From assembly GCF_004104055.1 (NCBI RefSeq), contig NZ_QOVJ01000002.1, positions 186,001-250,000 on the forward strand: a stretch of DNA of 64,000 nt, in the 5' to 3' direction. A model generated the notes under the pieces. That model searched no databases, was not told the DNA's origin, and saw nothing but the letters and a program-made list of their open reading frames with translations. The translations under genes and the position numbers were made by a program. The DNA is from Leeuwenhoekiella aestuarii (GTDB lineage Bacteria; Bacteroidota; Bacteroidia; Flavobacteriales; Flavobacteriaceae). Every line of letters starts with the position of its first letter. Position 1 is the first letter of the stretch. Shown one piece after another: positions 27,547 to 37,281 of this stretch.

Positions 27547-28428
27547 TTAAGGACAATTCCCAGGCTCAACATGAATTAAAATAAAGTTGAGGTTGGGAAT
27601 TTCTTCTTTAAGATGATCCTGTAAGCGGTGTGCTATCTCGTGACCTTCAGCAACTGTAATGCTTCCATCAACTATTGCGTGTAAATCCAGATGATAACTC
27701 ATTCCGGCTTTTCTGATGAATGCCTTTTCGGTATCGATAACTCCGGGAACTTCTAAAGCCTTTTCACGCACTGCTTCAATAACATCATCATAGCGGTTTT
27801 CATCCATTATTTCGCCTAAAGCAGGTCTAAAAATAAGGTACGCGTTATATAGAATTATTCCGGAAGCAAAAAGCGCAGCCCAGTCATCAGCCGTTTCAAA
27901 TCCTTTTCCAAAAATTATAGCAATAGAGATTCCTAAGAAAGCCATTATCGACGTAATAGCATCGCTGCGGTGATGCCAGGCATCAGCTTTAAGAGAAGAA
28001 CTGTTTGTCTCTTTACTGCGTTTTAAAACAATTCTGAAAGATATTTCTTTCCAGATAATTATTGTGGCAAGCACTGCAAGCGTCCAGGGTTTTGGAGTTT
28101 CCTGAGGTGTAATTAGAAGAATATTCTGCACACTTTCATATGCTATAAAAGTTGCTGAAGTAACTAAAAAAGCTACCACCATAAACGTGATGAGCGGCTC
28201 TATTTTACCATGCCCGTAAGGATGATTATCATCGGCAGGTCGCTCTGCATATTTGAGGCCGAAAAGCACTAATAAAGAAGCAAAAATATCTGCTGTAGAT
28301 TCTATAGCATCAGCAATAAGCGCATACGAGTTTCCAAAAATACCAGCTAAGCCTTTAGCAATAGCAAGTATAGTATTACCTACAATACTAAAATAAGTGG
28401 CACTAATTGCAGATTTGGTTTTGCTCAT
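27547..28428 (-). CDS. Cation diffusion facilitator (CDF) metal exporter
   Basis: A 293-residue inner-membrane transporter with about six hydrophobic segments in the first 205 residues and a cytoplasmic C-terminal domain (about 210-293, ending HRLQDHLKEEIPNLNFILIHVEP). Metal-site residues are visible in TM2 (ADAIESTAD, Asp40 and Asp47) and TM5 (WHHRSDAITS). Members exchange divalent metals such as zinc, iron or manganese for protons. The HHRSD signature fits the Fe/Zn group, but the metal cannot be fixed from sequence alone. Confidence 0.9.
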   Translation of the reverse strand: MSKTKSAISATYFSIVGNTILAIAKGLAGIFGNSYALIADAIESTADIFASLLVLFGLKYAERPADDNHPYGHGKIEPLITFMVVAFLVTSATFIAYESVQNILLITPQETPKPWTLAVLATIIIWKEISFRIVLKRSKETNSSSLKADAWHHRSDAITSIMAFLGISIAIIFGKGFETADDWAALFASGIILYNAYLIFRPALGEIMDENRYDDVIEAVREKALEVPGVIDTEKAFIRKAGMSYHLDLHAIVDGSITVAEGHEIAHRLQDHLKEEIPNLNFILIHVEPGNCP

Positions 28429-28530
28429 CGCTTTATTGTAGATTTAAGGGAGCGCAAAGTTCACACATTTAAGCGGCCTAAAAGAAAAAATAAGCGTTAA
28501 GATTTGAGTTTATTGGCACAATGCAATGCG

Positions 28531-28570
28531 TTGAATGCCTCCTAGGCTTTACCTCAAGGTAGTTTACTTA
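28531..28570 (-). repeat. Dispersed stop-codon repeat, copy 3 (after mscS)
   Basis: On the minus strand the mscS stop codon opens TAAACTACCTTGAGGTAAAG, followed by CCTAGGAGGCATTC. This is the cleanest copy in the window; it overlaps the last codons of the channel gene. Confidence 0.55.
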
Positions 28571-29670
28571 TCTCTTAGCAAATCTGACTTATCTGGTTCT
28601 TTTATAGATTTTTCGACTTTTTTACTATCCTCACGCTTTTGCATTTCAATACGAGTACGCGGTAAGCTATGCGGATAATTTTCTTGAATAAAGATCACGA
28701 GTTTCTCTCTTACGTGTACCCGTAGATCCCAAGCAGTAGGAGAGTCTATCGCACTCATTAAAGCACGGGTTTCAACCATTTCATTATTAGTATCTGTCAC
28801 CTGAAGCACGTTGACCTCACCATCCCATAAGTCTGTATTTTTTAGGATACGGGTAAGTTCTTCACGCAAGGCGTCAAAGGGAACATTATAATCTGTATAG
28901 ATAAAAACAGTTCCCAAAATATCTGAGGAGTTACGCGTCCAGTTTTGAAAGGGTTGTTCTATAAAATAAGTAGTTGGTAAAACGAGGCGGCGTTTATCCC
29001 AAATTTTTACAACAACGTAGGTTAGGTATATTTCTTCAATACGCCCCCATTCTCCTTCTACCACCACCACATCATCTAAACGGATGGGTTGTGTAAATGC
29101 AATCTGTATCCCCGCCATTAAAGTACCTAAGGCTTTCTGCGCAGCAAAACCAATTATAATCCCTGCAATACCTGCTGAGGTAAGCATGCTAACACCAATA
29201 GACCGAATACTATCAAAACTCATCAGCGCTATACTTACTGCAAAAAGTATGATTAGAAACATCAAAACACGTTCTAATACTGTGAATTGCGTGTAAATCT
29301 TACGAGCGTGTACATTATCTGAGGCGCTCATGTCGTATTTGGTTAAAATATTGCTCTTAAAAGCTTTGAGAATAACAATTAAAATCCAGGTTATACTTAA
29401 TATGAAAAGTAAGGTACTGGTATGAGAAAGTACTTCTTCATTTATAAACTCAAGTATCTTATCATTTGTTTTAAGAATACGGGTCACTAAAGCCAACATA
29501 AACAGTGCCAATGGAATTCGTATTCTTCCGGCAAAATTTACCGGTAGGATATTCTTTGGACTCTTACCTAATTTTCTAAAAAAATAAAAGATGAGACCAA
29601 AAATTACTACCCCCGCAAGGAGCGTAATGAGTAAGAATTTTGACGTGTGAGAGTCTAAGTAGTTAAGCAT
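28564..29670 (-). CDS. MscS-family small-conductance mechanosensitive channel
   Basis: A 368-residue inner-membrane protein with four predicted membrane segments: about 13-32, 50-65, 85-102 and 130-150, then the pore helix region SIGVSMLTSAGIAGIIIGFAAQKALGTLMAG, whose Gly/Ala packing is the MscS TM3 hallmark. The soluble beta domain begins with QPIRLDDVVVVEGEWGRIEEI and the alpha/beta domain follows to about 340. Expected to release solutes on hypo-osmotic shock. The charged C-terminal tail (from about 340) is short. Confidence 0.92.
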   Translation of the reverse strand: MLNYLDSHTSKFLLITLLAGVVIFGLIFYFFRKLGKSPKNILPVNFAGRIRIPLALFMLALVTRILKTNDKILEFINEEVLSHTSTLLFILSITWILIVILKAFKSNILTKYDMSASDNVHARKIYTQFTVLERVLMFLIILFAVSIALMSFDSIRSIGVSMLTSAGIAGIIIGFAAQKALGTLMAGIQIAFTQPIRLDDVVVVEGEWGRIEEIYLTYVVVKIWDKRRLVLPTTYFIEQPFQNWTRNSSDILGTVFIYTDYNVPFDALREELTRILKNTDLWDGEVNVLQVTDTNNEMVETRALMSAIDSPTAWDLRVHVREKLVIFIQENYPHSLPRTRIEMQKREDSKKVEKSIKEPDKSDLLRDK

Positions 29671-29787
29671 AATGCAGGTTTTCTATATTCATTTTTGAAT
29701 TTAAGCGGTAATCTGTCTAAATTAAGTTAAGATTATTTAAAACTTTTAATATCAGTCAACTACAACGTTGGTAAGTTTTAGATATAA

Positions 29788-29817
29788 AAAAAGCGCTGTT
29801 TTTATACAGCGCTTTTT
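29788..29817. terminator. Terminator after susD
   Basis: AAAAAGCGCTGT (29788-29799) pairs with ACAGCGCTTTTT (29806-29817) around a 6-nt loop. It lies 26 bp beyond the susD stop and closes the minus-strand susC-susD unit. Confidence 0.8.
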
Positions 29818-29842
29818 AGCTCAAATAGAAAGTTATTTACAA

Positions 29843-31480
29843 TTAACCAGTCGTATAACCCGGGTTTTGAGTTAATTCTGCTTCTTTATTCAACTGAATT
29901 TCTCTTAATGGGATAGGGAACAATTCGTGAAATTCTTGTAAACCTTCAATACGCATTGTTTGTGGTAATGGGATACTTTCATCTTGTACATTTAAGCGCG
30001 TTGCACGTTCTACAAGCATTTTAGTACGCATTAACGTCATTCTTCTATTTTCTTCTGCTAATAATTCACGTACGCGCTCATCAAGTATAAATTCAAGATC
30101 CATATCACCAGCACTTACTTGTGGAGCTTCGGCTCGAGTTCTAAGAATATTTATAGTTGTAGCTGCTCCTCCTGGATTATTTTGCATTACTTGTGCCTCT
30201 GCTTTAAGTAGATAGGTTTCACCAAGTCTCATTAGCATAAAGTCTTTCCACATACCAAAACCAAATACGTCAGCAGGGTCAAAATGTCCCCATTTTAACG
30301 TGTATGGTTGAATTCTTGCTAATGTGTCTATCCCTGTATAGGGTACTAGCTCCCCGTAGATATCAGAAAAATTAGGGTCTGGGTTATTATATCTAAAGCG
30401 TTTGTGAATGTTATATTTAGAATTACGCATATCTCCTTCATCATAAAGATCATATATTACCCAGTTATTGAGTCTTATACGCGCAATACCACGACCTCCT
30501 AATGAGTCTGCCGGGATCATTCCATTGACATTGTGGTAGCCTGCACCCCATATTCTACGTTGCTGAGGTGAACCACTAGACCCCCCACGTACATCTGCTG
30601 GATTTTCGTTTTCTAAAACCCAAAGAGCTTCGGTATTACCTTGAGAACGACGCTGGTTTCCTTTAAAGAACATATCAGAAAAGGGATCACCGGGTTCAGA
30701 AGCTTTTACTCCATAACGTTCGGTAACGAGTTGAAAAGCCTGGCTGTTAATAATAATATCTGCCTGATCTTCTGCAAGATCAGGTTGCCCTGTTCTCAAA
30801 TAAAATTCAGCAAATAATTGATTAGCAACATACTTATTAACGCGAGACTCAAATTGTGGAGCAGAGGTGGGTTCACCTAAATTTGCTGTAGCATACTGAA
30901 GATCAGTTTCAATTTGAGCATTGATTTCTTCCAGTGTATTACGGGTATAATCAAAGCGCGCCTCAGTTACCGGTTCTGTAATAAGTGGCACCCCTCCAAA
31001 AAGTGTTGCCAGATTGTTATAGGCATAGGCTCTAAAAAAGCGAGCTTCTGCATTTATAGCATTTTTCTCCTCATCAGAAAGTTCTTCTGATGTGTTAGCT
31101 TCAATACTTGCTATGATACTATTTGTATTTTCAACCATATTATACCATAATTCCCAACTTTGATAAGCGGCGCTATCATCTGTAGTAAGTTGATTGTATT
31201 TATAATATGGAACCTCAACACCATCTGGTGCTGTAGGCCAAGTAATATCTGTACCGGCTTGCCATACACAAAGCCAGCCTTGTTGACCACTACGTGTATA
31301 GAAGGTACTTAGCATTTGATATAAACCGATCAATTGTGCCTGGTATCCTAGTTCATCATTTAACGTTTCTGGAGTAAAGTCCGAACGTATTTCTTCTTCA
31401 AGAAAATCGTCACCACAAGAACTAAACACAAACAGGTTTATGCTGAGGAGTACGATTATAAGTTTAGATATATTTTTCAT
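29843..31480 (-). CDS. susD: SusD/RagB-family glycan-binding lipoprotein
   Basis: The surface lid of the SusCD glycan importer. From ATG 31480 the protein has 545 residues: lipoprotein signal MKNISKLIIVLLSINLFVFSSC followed directly by GDDFLEEE, an acidic stretch after the lipidated Cys that fits the Bacteroidota surface-export signal. TPR-like helices include NAEARFFRAYAYNNLATLFGGVPL, a conserved SusD block, and the C terminus ends NPGYTTG. An in-frame start at 31522 overlaps susC but would place 14 charged residues before the signal peptide, so it is rejected. The gap to susC is 28 bp. Confidence 0.93.
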   Translation of the reverse strand: MKNISKLIIVLLSINLFVFSSCGDDFLEEEIRSDFTPETLNDELGYQAQLIGLYQMLSTFYTRSGQQGWLCVWQAGTDITWPTAPDGVEVPYYKYNQLTTDDSAAYQSWELWYNMVENTNSIIASIEANTSEELSDEEKNAINAEARFFRAYAYNNLATLFGGVPLITEPVTEARFDYTRNTLEEINAQIETDLQYATANLGEPTSAPQFESRVNKYVANQLFAEFYLRTGQPDLAEDQADIIINSQAFQLVTERYGVKASEPGDPFSDMFFKGNQRRSQGNTEALWVLENENPADVRGGSSGSPQQRRIWGAGYHNVNGMIPADSLGGRGIARIRLNNWVIYDLYDEGDMRNSKYNIHKRFRYNNPDPNFSDIYGELVPYTGIDTLARIQPYTLKWGHFDPADVFGFGMWKDFMLMRLGETYLLKAEAQVMQNNPGGAATTINILRTRAEAPQVSAGDMDLEFILDERVRELLAEENRRMTLMRTKMLVERATRLNVQDESIPLPQTMRIEGLQEFHELFPIPLREIQLNKEAELTQNPGYTTG

Positions 31481-31508
31481 AAAGTTTATCTTTTTTCGTT
31501 TAGCGATT

Positions 31509-34493
31509 CTATAACGATACATTTAGTCCTATAGAAAATGTTCTTACCACAGGGTAATTATTGGTCCAATTTCCAGACCCTCTGTAAGACTGGTCACTTT
31601 CTGGATCCCAGCCTATCCAATCTGTCCAGGTATATAAATTTCTACCTGCCACGTAAAGCATTAAGTTTGTAAGACCAAACTTTTCGATTTTTTCAGCTGG
31701 AAATCTATAACTGAATCTAGCATCTTTAAGTCTTACATAACTCGCATCTCTAGGATAACCGTAACCCAACGTATTTCTATAAATAAGTGAAGGGAATTCA
31801 TTACTTTGATTTTCTGGTGTCCAATAACCTACCGCTGCAGGTGTATTTCTACGCGCTAATTCATCGCCATAATTGATATCAGGGTTTCCTTTTAACACTC
31901 CTTGAACGGTCTGAATAAAAAATGATAAATCAAAGTTTTTGTAAGTAAAAGTATTCGTAAGTCCACCGGTCCATTTAGGTAATGAAGTTCCTAAATAAAC
32001 ACGGTCATTTTCAGGTTCAATAACTCCATCACCATTTATATCTTCAAATTTTAAATCCCCAGGATTAGCATTAAATGAGCCCGTATCTTCACCTTCTTGC
32101 CAAACTCCTACCATATTATAGTCATAAATAGCCCCAAGCGATTTACCTATAAACCATCTACTTGGGATATCATCTTTCCCATCACCATACAAATCAATGA
32201 TTTCATTTTTATAGGTAGAGAAGTTAACGTTAGATTCCCATCTAAAATCACCAGTATCAATATTTGTAGAATTAATACTAAACTCAAAACCTCTGTTTTC
32301 TACAGCTCCAATATTTTCGATTATACTTGTTGTACCGGTTAGTGCAGGGATGCTTCTATTTAATAGTAAATCTTCAGTTCTTGATTTATAAGCTTCTAGA
32401 GAACCATTTATTCTATTATTCCACAACCCAAAATCAACACCTAAGTTACCAGATACTGTGGTTTCCCACTTTAAATTAGGATTTCCTAAACCTGCAATAA
32501 ATGTACCTGTGTACGATTGTCCTCCGAATGGATAAAGTAAAGTTCCTGCACGGGTTTGCGTTTGATTAATTCCAACCCCACGGTTACCTGTTTCTCCAAT
32601 TGAAAAACGTAGTTTTAAATTGTCAATAGCATCAGCATTTTCCATAAAGGTTTCTTTGTGAATATTCCAGCCTAAAGCAGCAGATGGGAATACACCATAT
32701 TTACTAGTGTTTGAACCAAAAGCGGAATAGCCATCTCGTCTTACGGTAACCGTAAATAAGTATTTACTATCATAGTTATAGTTTAGTCGTCCCATTTGTG
32801 AAACCAAAGTAGAACGACTACTGTATGAGCCGCCTGTAATTGTTTCTGCAGCTCCAATGTTATTAAATGATAATTGATCATTAACAAAACCAACACCAGT
32901 TAAAGACTCTCTAAAAAACTCATTTGCTTGTGCACTATATAAACCTGTAAGGTCAAAATTATGTTTACCAAAACTTTTTGAGTATTTTAAAATGTTTTCA
33001 ACAATCCAAACTTTTTCTTCATCACCACCAACGTTCGCTGTTCCTCTATTATCATTAGCCGCACGTCCAGTATAATTACGATATAGATAAGGATTAAAGG
33101 TATAGGAAGCATTTACACGATAAGAAAGTCCTTCGGCAAAAGCAGGTGTGATTTCTGCAAAAACATTCCCTGAAAGTGTACGCTCGCGCTCAACACGATC
33201 GGTTTTTAGGCCTAAAAGAGGATTTGCATATAAAAGCTCAGGGAGCATAGGATTAATGATCAATTCACCACTTTCATTATAAGGAACAGAATATGGACTC
33301 ATTGCTGTAGCTAATAATAAATTTGCACGTCCTCCATCAAAATTGTTATTAGCGAAAAATGCATTTAACCCTACTTTTAAGTAATCTGTAAGTTGTACAT
33401 CTATATTGGATCGTAATGTGAGTTTTTGATAATCATAGCCTTTTATTACGCCCTTTTGATCTAGGTAACCTCCAGAGATAAAATATTTGGTTTTTTCACT
33501 TCCTCCACGAATACTCAGATTATGTTCTTGTATGATACCACTTCTGGTAGCCACGTCAAACCAATCTGTTGTAATACCGGCATCATAATTGTCAATTTCG
33601 CTTTGATTTTCTAAGATGCGATCTTGAGTTGCTCCGGGATTATTTTGACTAAAAAAGTCTGCATATTTTTGAACATAAGCATCAGGACCTAATGGTTTTA
33701 AAACATTAGCAAATTCTTCAATAGCTCCATATGTACTATAGTTGATTACTGGGTCACCATTAACCCCGCGCTTTGTTTGAATTAAAATAACACCATTAGA
33801 TCCTCGTGTACCATAAATTGCTACTGCAGAGGCATCTTTTAAAATCTGAATAGATTTAATATCCCTCGTGTTTATATCATTTAAGGTACCTGTAAAAGGA
33901 ATACCATCCAAAACAATAAAGGGGCTTGTGCTACCGGTAATTGAGTTTATACCTCTTACTTGTATAGAACCTGTAGATCCTGGTACAGATGATCCTTGAC
34001 TTATATTAAGACCAGCCGTTGTACCTTGAATAGCTTGCGTAACATTTGTCACAGGTAAGTTCTCAAGTCTTTCTTCAGGAACAGAAGAAACAGACCCTGT
34101 TACATCAGACCTTTTCTGACTACCATACCCAACAACAACGATTTCGTCCAGAACTCCCATATTTTCTTCAAGAGAAGCGTCAAGAGTAGTTTGACCATTT
34201 ACAGGCAACTCAATCGTTTTCATTCCTACATAAGAGAAAACAAGAACGGCGTCTGAACCAACAGTAATTTCATAGTTTCCATCAAAATCTGTAGTAGTAC
34301 CATTAGAAGTTCCTTTTTCTATTACAGTAACTCCAGGTAGGGGCATATTATCTCCGGCTGTTGTAACCGTTCCGCTAATTGTTTGCTGTATTCCTGTTTT
34401 TTCACCAGCAAATCCATTAGAAGGAAAAGCAATAAGAGCAAACAAAAAGCTGCAAATCAAAATAGACTTAAAGCGTAAAATTTTTTGTCTCAT
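31509..34493 (-). CDS. susC: SusC/RagA-family TonB-dependent glycan transporter
   Basis: A 994-residue outer-membrane transporter: signal peptide (about 1-28), a carboxypeptidase-regulatory-like domain (about 38-115, ISGTVTTAGDNMPLPGVTVIEKG), the TonB-box region DEIVVVGYGSQKR, a plug domain (about 130-240, with SIQILKDASAVAIYGTRGSNGVILI) and a barrel to the C terminus. It imports oligosaccharides captured by SusD. Its promoter region carries both shared PUL motifs: the palindrome 38-60 bp and the C-run element about 100-125 bp before the ATG. Confidence 0.95.
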   Translation of the reverse strand: MRQKILRFKSILICSFLFALIAFPSNGFAGEKTGIQQTISGTVTTAGDNMPLPGVTVIEKGTSNGTTTDFDGNYEITVGSDAVLVFSYVGMKTIELPVNGQTTLDASLEENMGVLDEIVVVGYGSQKRSDVTGSVSSVPEERLENLPVTNVTQAIQGTTAGLNISQGSSVPGSTGSIQVRGINSITGSTSPFIVLDGIPFTGTLNDINTRDIKSIQILKDASAVAIYGTRGSNGVILIQTKRGVNGDPVINYSTYGAIEEFANVLKPLGPDAYVQKYADFFSQNNPGATQDRILENQSEIDNYDAGITTDWFDVATRSGIIQEHNLSIRGGSEKTKYFISGGYLDQKGVIKGYDYQKLTLRSNIDVQLTDYLKVGLNAFFANNNFDGGRANLLLATAMSPYSVPYNESGELIINPMLPELLYANPLLGLKTDRVERERTLSGNVFAEITPAFAEGLSYRVNASYTFNPYLYRNYTGRAANDNRGTANVGGDEEKVWIVENILKYSKSFGKHNFDLTGLYSAQANEFFRESLTGVGFVNDQLSFNNIGAAETITGGSYSSRSTLVSQMGRLNYNYDSKYLFTVTVRRDGYSAFGSNTSKYGVFPSAALGWNIHKETFMENADAIDNLKLRFSIGETGNRGVGINQTQTRAGTLLYPFGGQSYTGTFIAGLGNPNLKWETTVSGNLGVDFGLWNNRINGSLEAYKSRTEDLLLNRSIPALTGTTSIIENIGAVENRGFEFSINSTNIDTGDFRWESNVNFSTYKNEIIDLYGDGKDDIPSRWFIGKSLGAIYDYNMVGVWQEGEDTGSFNANPGDLKFEDINGDGVIEPENDRVYLGTSLPKWTGGLTNTFTYKNFDLSFFIQTVQGVLKGNPDINYGDELARRNTPAAVGYWTPENQSNEFPSLIYRNTLGYGYPRDASYVRLKDARFSYRFPAEKIEKFGLTNLMLYVAGRNLYTWTDWIGWDPESDQSYRGSGNWTNNYPVVRTFSIGLNVSL

Positions 34494-34530
34494 AAAATAA
34501 TTATTAGTTTAAAATTGAAACTTGTTTTCT

Positions 34531-34553
34531 ATAAATGTCAAAGGAACATTTAT
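34531..34553. promoter_or_regulatory. PUL palindrome, copy 1 (susC leader)
   Basis: ATAAATGT and ACATTTAT form a perfect 8-bp inverted repeat with a 7-nt spacer, ending 38 bp before the susC ATG. On the minus strand the spacer holds TTCCTTTG, one base away from a -7 box, so binding here could cover a promoter. Confidence 0.6.
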
Positions 34554-34591
34554 AATGCATTTCAATATTCACTATTTCTTAACATTGGGAG

Positions 34592-34618
34592 AGGGGGTAA
34601 ATCGATATTTATAGGGGG
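34592..34618 (-). promoter_or_regulatory. C-run direct repeat upstream of susC
   Basis: On the minus strand CCCCCTATAAAT (34618-34607) is followed by a second CCCCCT (34597-34592), 21 bp from the first. Two half sites two helical turns apart suit an AraC-type dimer such as the HTCS output domain. A 12-nt identical copy of the first half lies at 41455-41466. Confidence 0.45.
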
Positions 34619-34820
34619 GGTAGTCATTCAAATATTGGTAAAATAGCTTATGCCAGATATTTAAGGCGATGTCAGATATCAGTTTTTGTGATTTTTAATC
34701 GGAAAAGTTTCAACCTCGTTGTGTAGAATCGTAACAATTTTAGGGGCTCTATTGAGCAATTATCAGCTTTCACCTCAATAAAATTTCGTTTGATTAAAAA
34801 ACATCTGAATTTTTTCTATA

Positions 34821-34843
34821 ATAAATGTAAAAAGAACATTTAT
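34821..34843. promoter_or_regulatory. PUL palindrome, copy 2 (GH43 upstream)
   Basis: ATAAATGT-N7-ACATTTAT, with a spacer that differs from copy 1 at only two positions (AAAAAGA against CAAAGGA). It ends 181 bp before the GH43 ATG. Confidence 0.55.
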
Positions 34844-34925
34844 TTTTATTTTATTTGTAATTCTGATTTTCAACTTATTTACTCGATAATCGAGATTTAA
34901 ATGCTACGAGAATTGTCTTGTTCAG

Positions 34926-34964
34926 TTTAATGCTTCGCAGTTTTGCCTCGAAGTGGTTTACTAA
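34926..34964 (-). repeat. Dispersed repeat, copy 4 (GH43 upstream)
   Basis: The minus strand reads TAGTAAACCACTTCGAGGCA, then AAACTGCGAAGCATTAAAC. CTTCG and CGAAG can pair. It resembles the copies at the ends of gnd and mscS but is not attached to a stop codon. Confidence 0.4.
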
Positions 34965-35024
34965 AATCTTTATTAGCAAAATGAGAATCCTTAAGTACGA
35001 TATAATCTTCTAAACAACTTTAAA

Positions 35025-37193
35025 ATGTTAAAATCTAAATTGACACTAATTTTCAGTTTATTGTTTTCAGTTCTGTTTTTCTCCTGTGAGAAATCTGAAA
35101 ATAATGATGCTAAATCCGCTTATTTATTTGTGTATTTCACAGGTAATGGTGCTGGGGAAGAGGCTGTGCATTATGCACTAAGTAAAAATGGATATGATTA
35201 TTATGCTTTAAATAATGACAAACCTATTGTGCCTACAGACAGTATAAGTACAACAGGTGGTGTGCGAGACCCTCATATTTTAAGAGGAGAAGATGGCAAC
35301 TTTTATATGGTGCTTACCGATTTAAAAACACAAGATGGTTGGAATAATACAGGAATCATTTTAGCAAAATCAGCTGATTTAATTAATTGGGAAACCAGCA
35401 GAATTGATCTTGCTGATACGTTTTCTGAATTTGCAGATATAACCCGTGCTTGGGCTCCTCAAACAATCTACGATTCAGAAGCTGGTAAGTATATGATCTA
35501 CTTCTCTATTTTACAGCCCGGTGGTTACGACAAAGTATATTATACTTATGCAAGTAAAGATTTTACCGGTCTGGAGACAGTTCCTGAGCAGTTGTTTTAC
35601 AGTCCGGATGAAAAGTCTTGTATAGATGCTGATATCATTAAGAAAGATGATAAGTTTTATATGTTTTATAAGACTGAAGGCACAGCTACTAAGGGGATTC
35701 GGGTTGCGGTTTCTGATAGTTTGACGTCTGGTTATGTACCTGAAGAAGGGTACAAAGATCAAACAGATAGAGCGGTTGAAGGTTCGTCTGTTTTTAAAAT
35801 GATTGACAGCGATACGTATATTTTACTTTATGATATGTATATAGACGGTAAATATCAATTTGCAAAGAGTACAGATCTATTAAACTTTAAAGCATTAGGC
35901 GCAGACAAGATTTCGATGAATTTTCATCCACGTCACGGTACTATTATTCCTGTTACTCAAACAGAAGCAACTTCTTTATTAAAAGCATTTCCATCAGATA
36001 ATTTGCCATTGATCGTGGGGGCTAAAGGCACTGCGATTCGTAAACAAAATATAGTAGTTAACTCAGAAGAAGCATCAGTTTACTTACCCATTTATACAGA
36101 TAGTAGTTTGACTGATTTAGATCCAGAGTTGGTGACTTTTCCCGGTGTTTCAGTTGTAGAAAATGGTCCTAAAGATTTCTCTGTTGGAGCAAATACTTAT
36201 ACTCTCAGATTACCAGACGGAAATCAAAAAACGTATACAGTAGAAGCGGAGGTTGCAAATAATCCTGTTTTAGATGGTTTTTATGCAGATCCTGAGATTA
36301 TTTATTCCGAAAAGGAAAAGAAGTTTTACTTGTATCCCACAAGTGATGGTTTTGACGGTTGGAGCGGTACTTTTTTTAAAACTTTTTCTTCAGAAGATTT
36401 AGTTCATTGGAAGGATGAAGGAGTTATTGTAGACCTTCTTAAAGATGTTTCATGGGCAAACCGAAATGCATGGGCACCTTGTATAGCAGAAAAGAAAATT
36501 GATGGAGCATATAAATACTTCTATTACTTTTCTGCAGCACAAAATATAGGTTTAGCTACTGCAGACAATCCCGCAGGACCTTTTACTGACAGTGGTCAAG
36601 CTTTTGTAGGGGAGAAGCCAAATGCTATCAAGCGCGGTGGTGGCCAGATTATAGATCCTGATGTTTTTATAGATCCGCAGAGCGGAAAGGGCTATTTTTA
36701 TTGGGGGAATGGGTATATGGCTGGTGCTGAGCTTAATGAAGATATGATGTCGTATAAAGAGGAAACTTTAAAAGAGCTTACGCCAGATGGAACGTATAGA
36801 GAAGGAACCGAAGTTTTCTTTAGAAACGGTACGTATTATTTTATGTGGTCTGAAGATGATACAAGAAGTCCTAATTATCGCGTACGCTATGCAACGGCTG
36901 AAACACCGTTAGGGCCATTAACTATCCCGGAAGAGAACCTAGTGATCAAAAGAGATGATGACACAGAGATCTACGGAACGGGTCATAATTCAGTAATTAA
37001 CGTGCCGGGCACCGATGACTGGTATATCGTTTACCACCGTTTTACACGTCCAAGAGGGATTAAAATGGGTGGTCCGGCAGGATTTCACAGAGAGGTGTGT
37101 ATAGATAAGCTCACCTTTGGAGAAGATGGAAGCATACTAGAAGTAACACCTACTACTTCAGGTATTGCCCCAGTTACAATTTCAGCAAAATAA
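35025..37193 (+). CDS. Two-domain GH43-type glycoside hydrolase lipoprotein
   Basis: A 722-residue lipoprotein (lipobox LFFSC, Cys21) with two five-bladed GH43-like domains. The first (about 30-330) shows candidate catalytic residues Asp82 (GGVRDPHIL), Asp near 200 (CIDADIIKK) and Glu near 251 (AVEGSSVF). A short beta domain (about 340-415) resembles a cadherin/Ig-like insert. The second (about 415-715) shows FYADPEIIY, IIDPDVFID and YREGTEVFF. Both triads look complete. GH43 enzymes remove arabinose, xylose or galactose units; GH43 subfamilies 24 and 34 act on galactan or arabinogalactan, but the subfamily was not determined here. Divergent from susC. Confidence 0.88.
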   Translation: MLKSKLTLIFSLLFSVLFFSCEKSENNDAKSAYLFVYFTGNGAGEEAVHYALSKNGYDYYALNNDKPIVPTDSISTTGGVRDPHILRGEDGNFYMVLTDLKTQDGWNNTGIILAKSADLINWETSRIDLADTFSEFADITRAWAPQTIYDSEAGKYMIYFSILQPGGYDKVYYTYASKDFTGLETVPEQLFYSPDEKSCIDADIIKKDDKFYMFYKTEGTATKGIRVAVSDSLTSGYVPEEGYKDQTDRAVEGSSVFKMIDSDTYILLYDMYIDGKYQFAKSTDLLNFKALGADKISMNFHPRHGTIIPVTQTEATSLLKAFPSDNLPLIVGAKGTAIRKQNIVVNSEEASVYLPIYTDSSLTDLDPELVTFPGVSVVENGPKDFSVGANTYTLRLPDGNQKTYTVEAEVANNPVLDGFYADPEIIYSEKEKKFYLYPTSDGFDGWSGTFFKTFSSEDLVHWKDEGVIVDLLKDVSWANRNAWAPCIAEKKIDGAYKYFYYFSAAQNIGLATADNPAGPFTDSGQAFVGEKPNAIKRGGGQIIDPDVFIDPQSGKGYFYWGNGYMAGAELNEDMMSYKEETLKELTPDGTYREGTEVFFRNGTYYFMWSEDDTRSPNYRVRYATAETPLGPLTIPEENLVIKRDDDTEIYGTGHNSVINVPGTDDWYIVYHRFTRPRGIKMGGPAGFHREVCIDKLTFGEDGSILEVTPTTSGIAPVTISAK

Positions 37194-37247
37194 TCTCAAA
37201 TTTTAAAGGCTAAAACCTCTTTGAGCAAGTGCTCAACGAAGGTTAAT

Positions 37248-37280
37248 AAAAAAGGTTCGTTGTTAAAACGAACCTTTTTT
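37248..37280. terminator. Bidirectional terminator between GH43 and HTCS genes
   Basis: AAAAAAGGTTCGTT (37248-37261) pairs perfectly with AACGAACCTTTTTT (37267-37280) around a 5-nt loop. Confidence 0.85.
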
Positions 37281-37281
37281 A

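Larger units (their letters stand above)
34494..35024. other. 531-bp divergent regulatory region between susC and GH43
   Basis: No convincing gene is present. The region holds two copies of the PUL palindrome (34531-34553 and 34821-34843), a C-run element on the minus strand (34592-34618) and one dispersed repeat copy (34926-34964). The remainder is AT-rich with no clear TAnnTTTG box for either gene. Confidence 0.6.
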
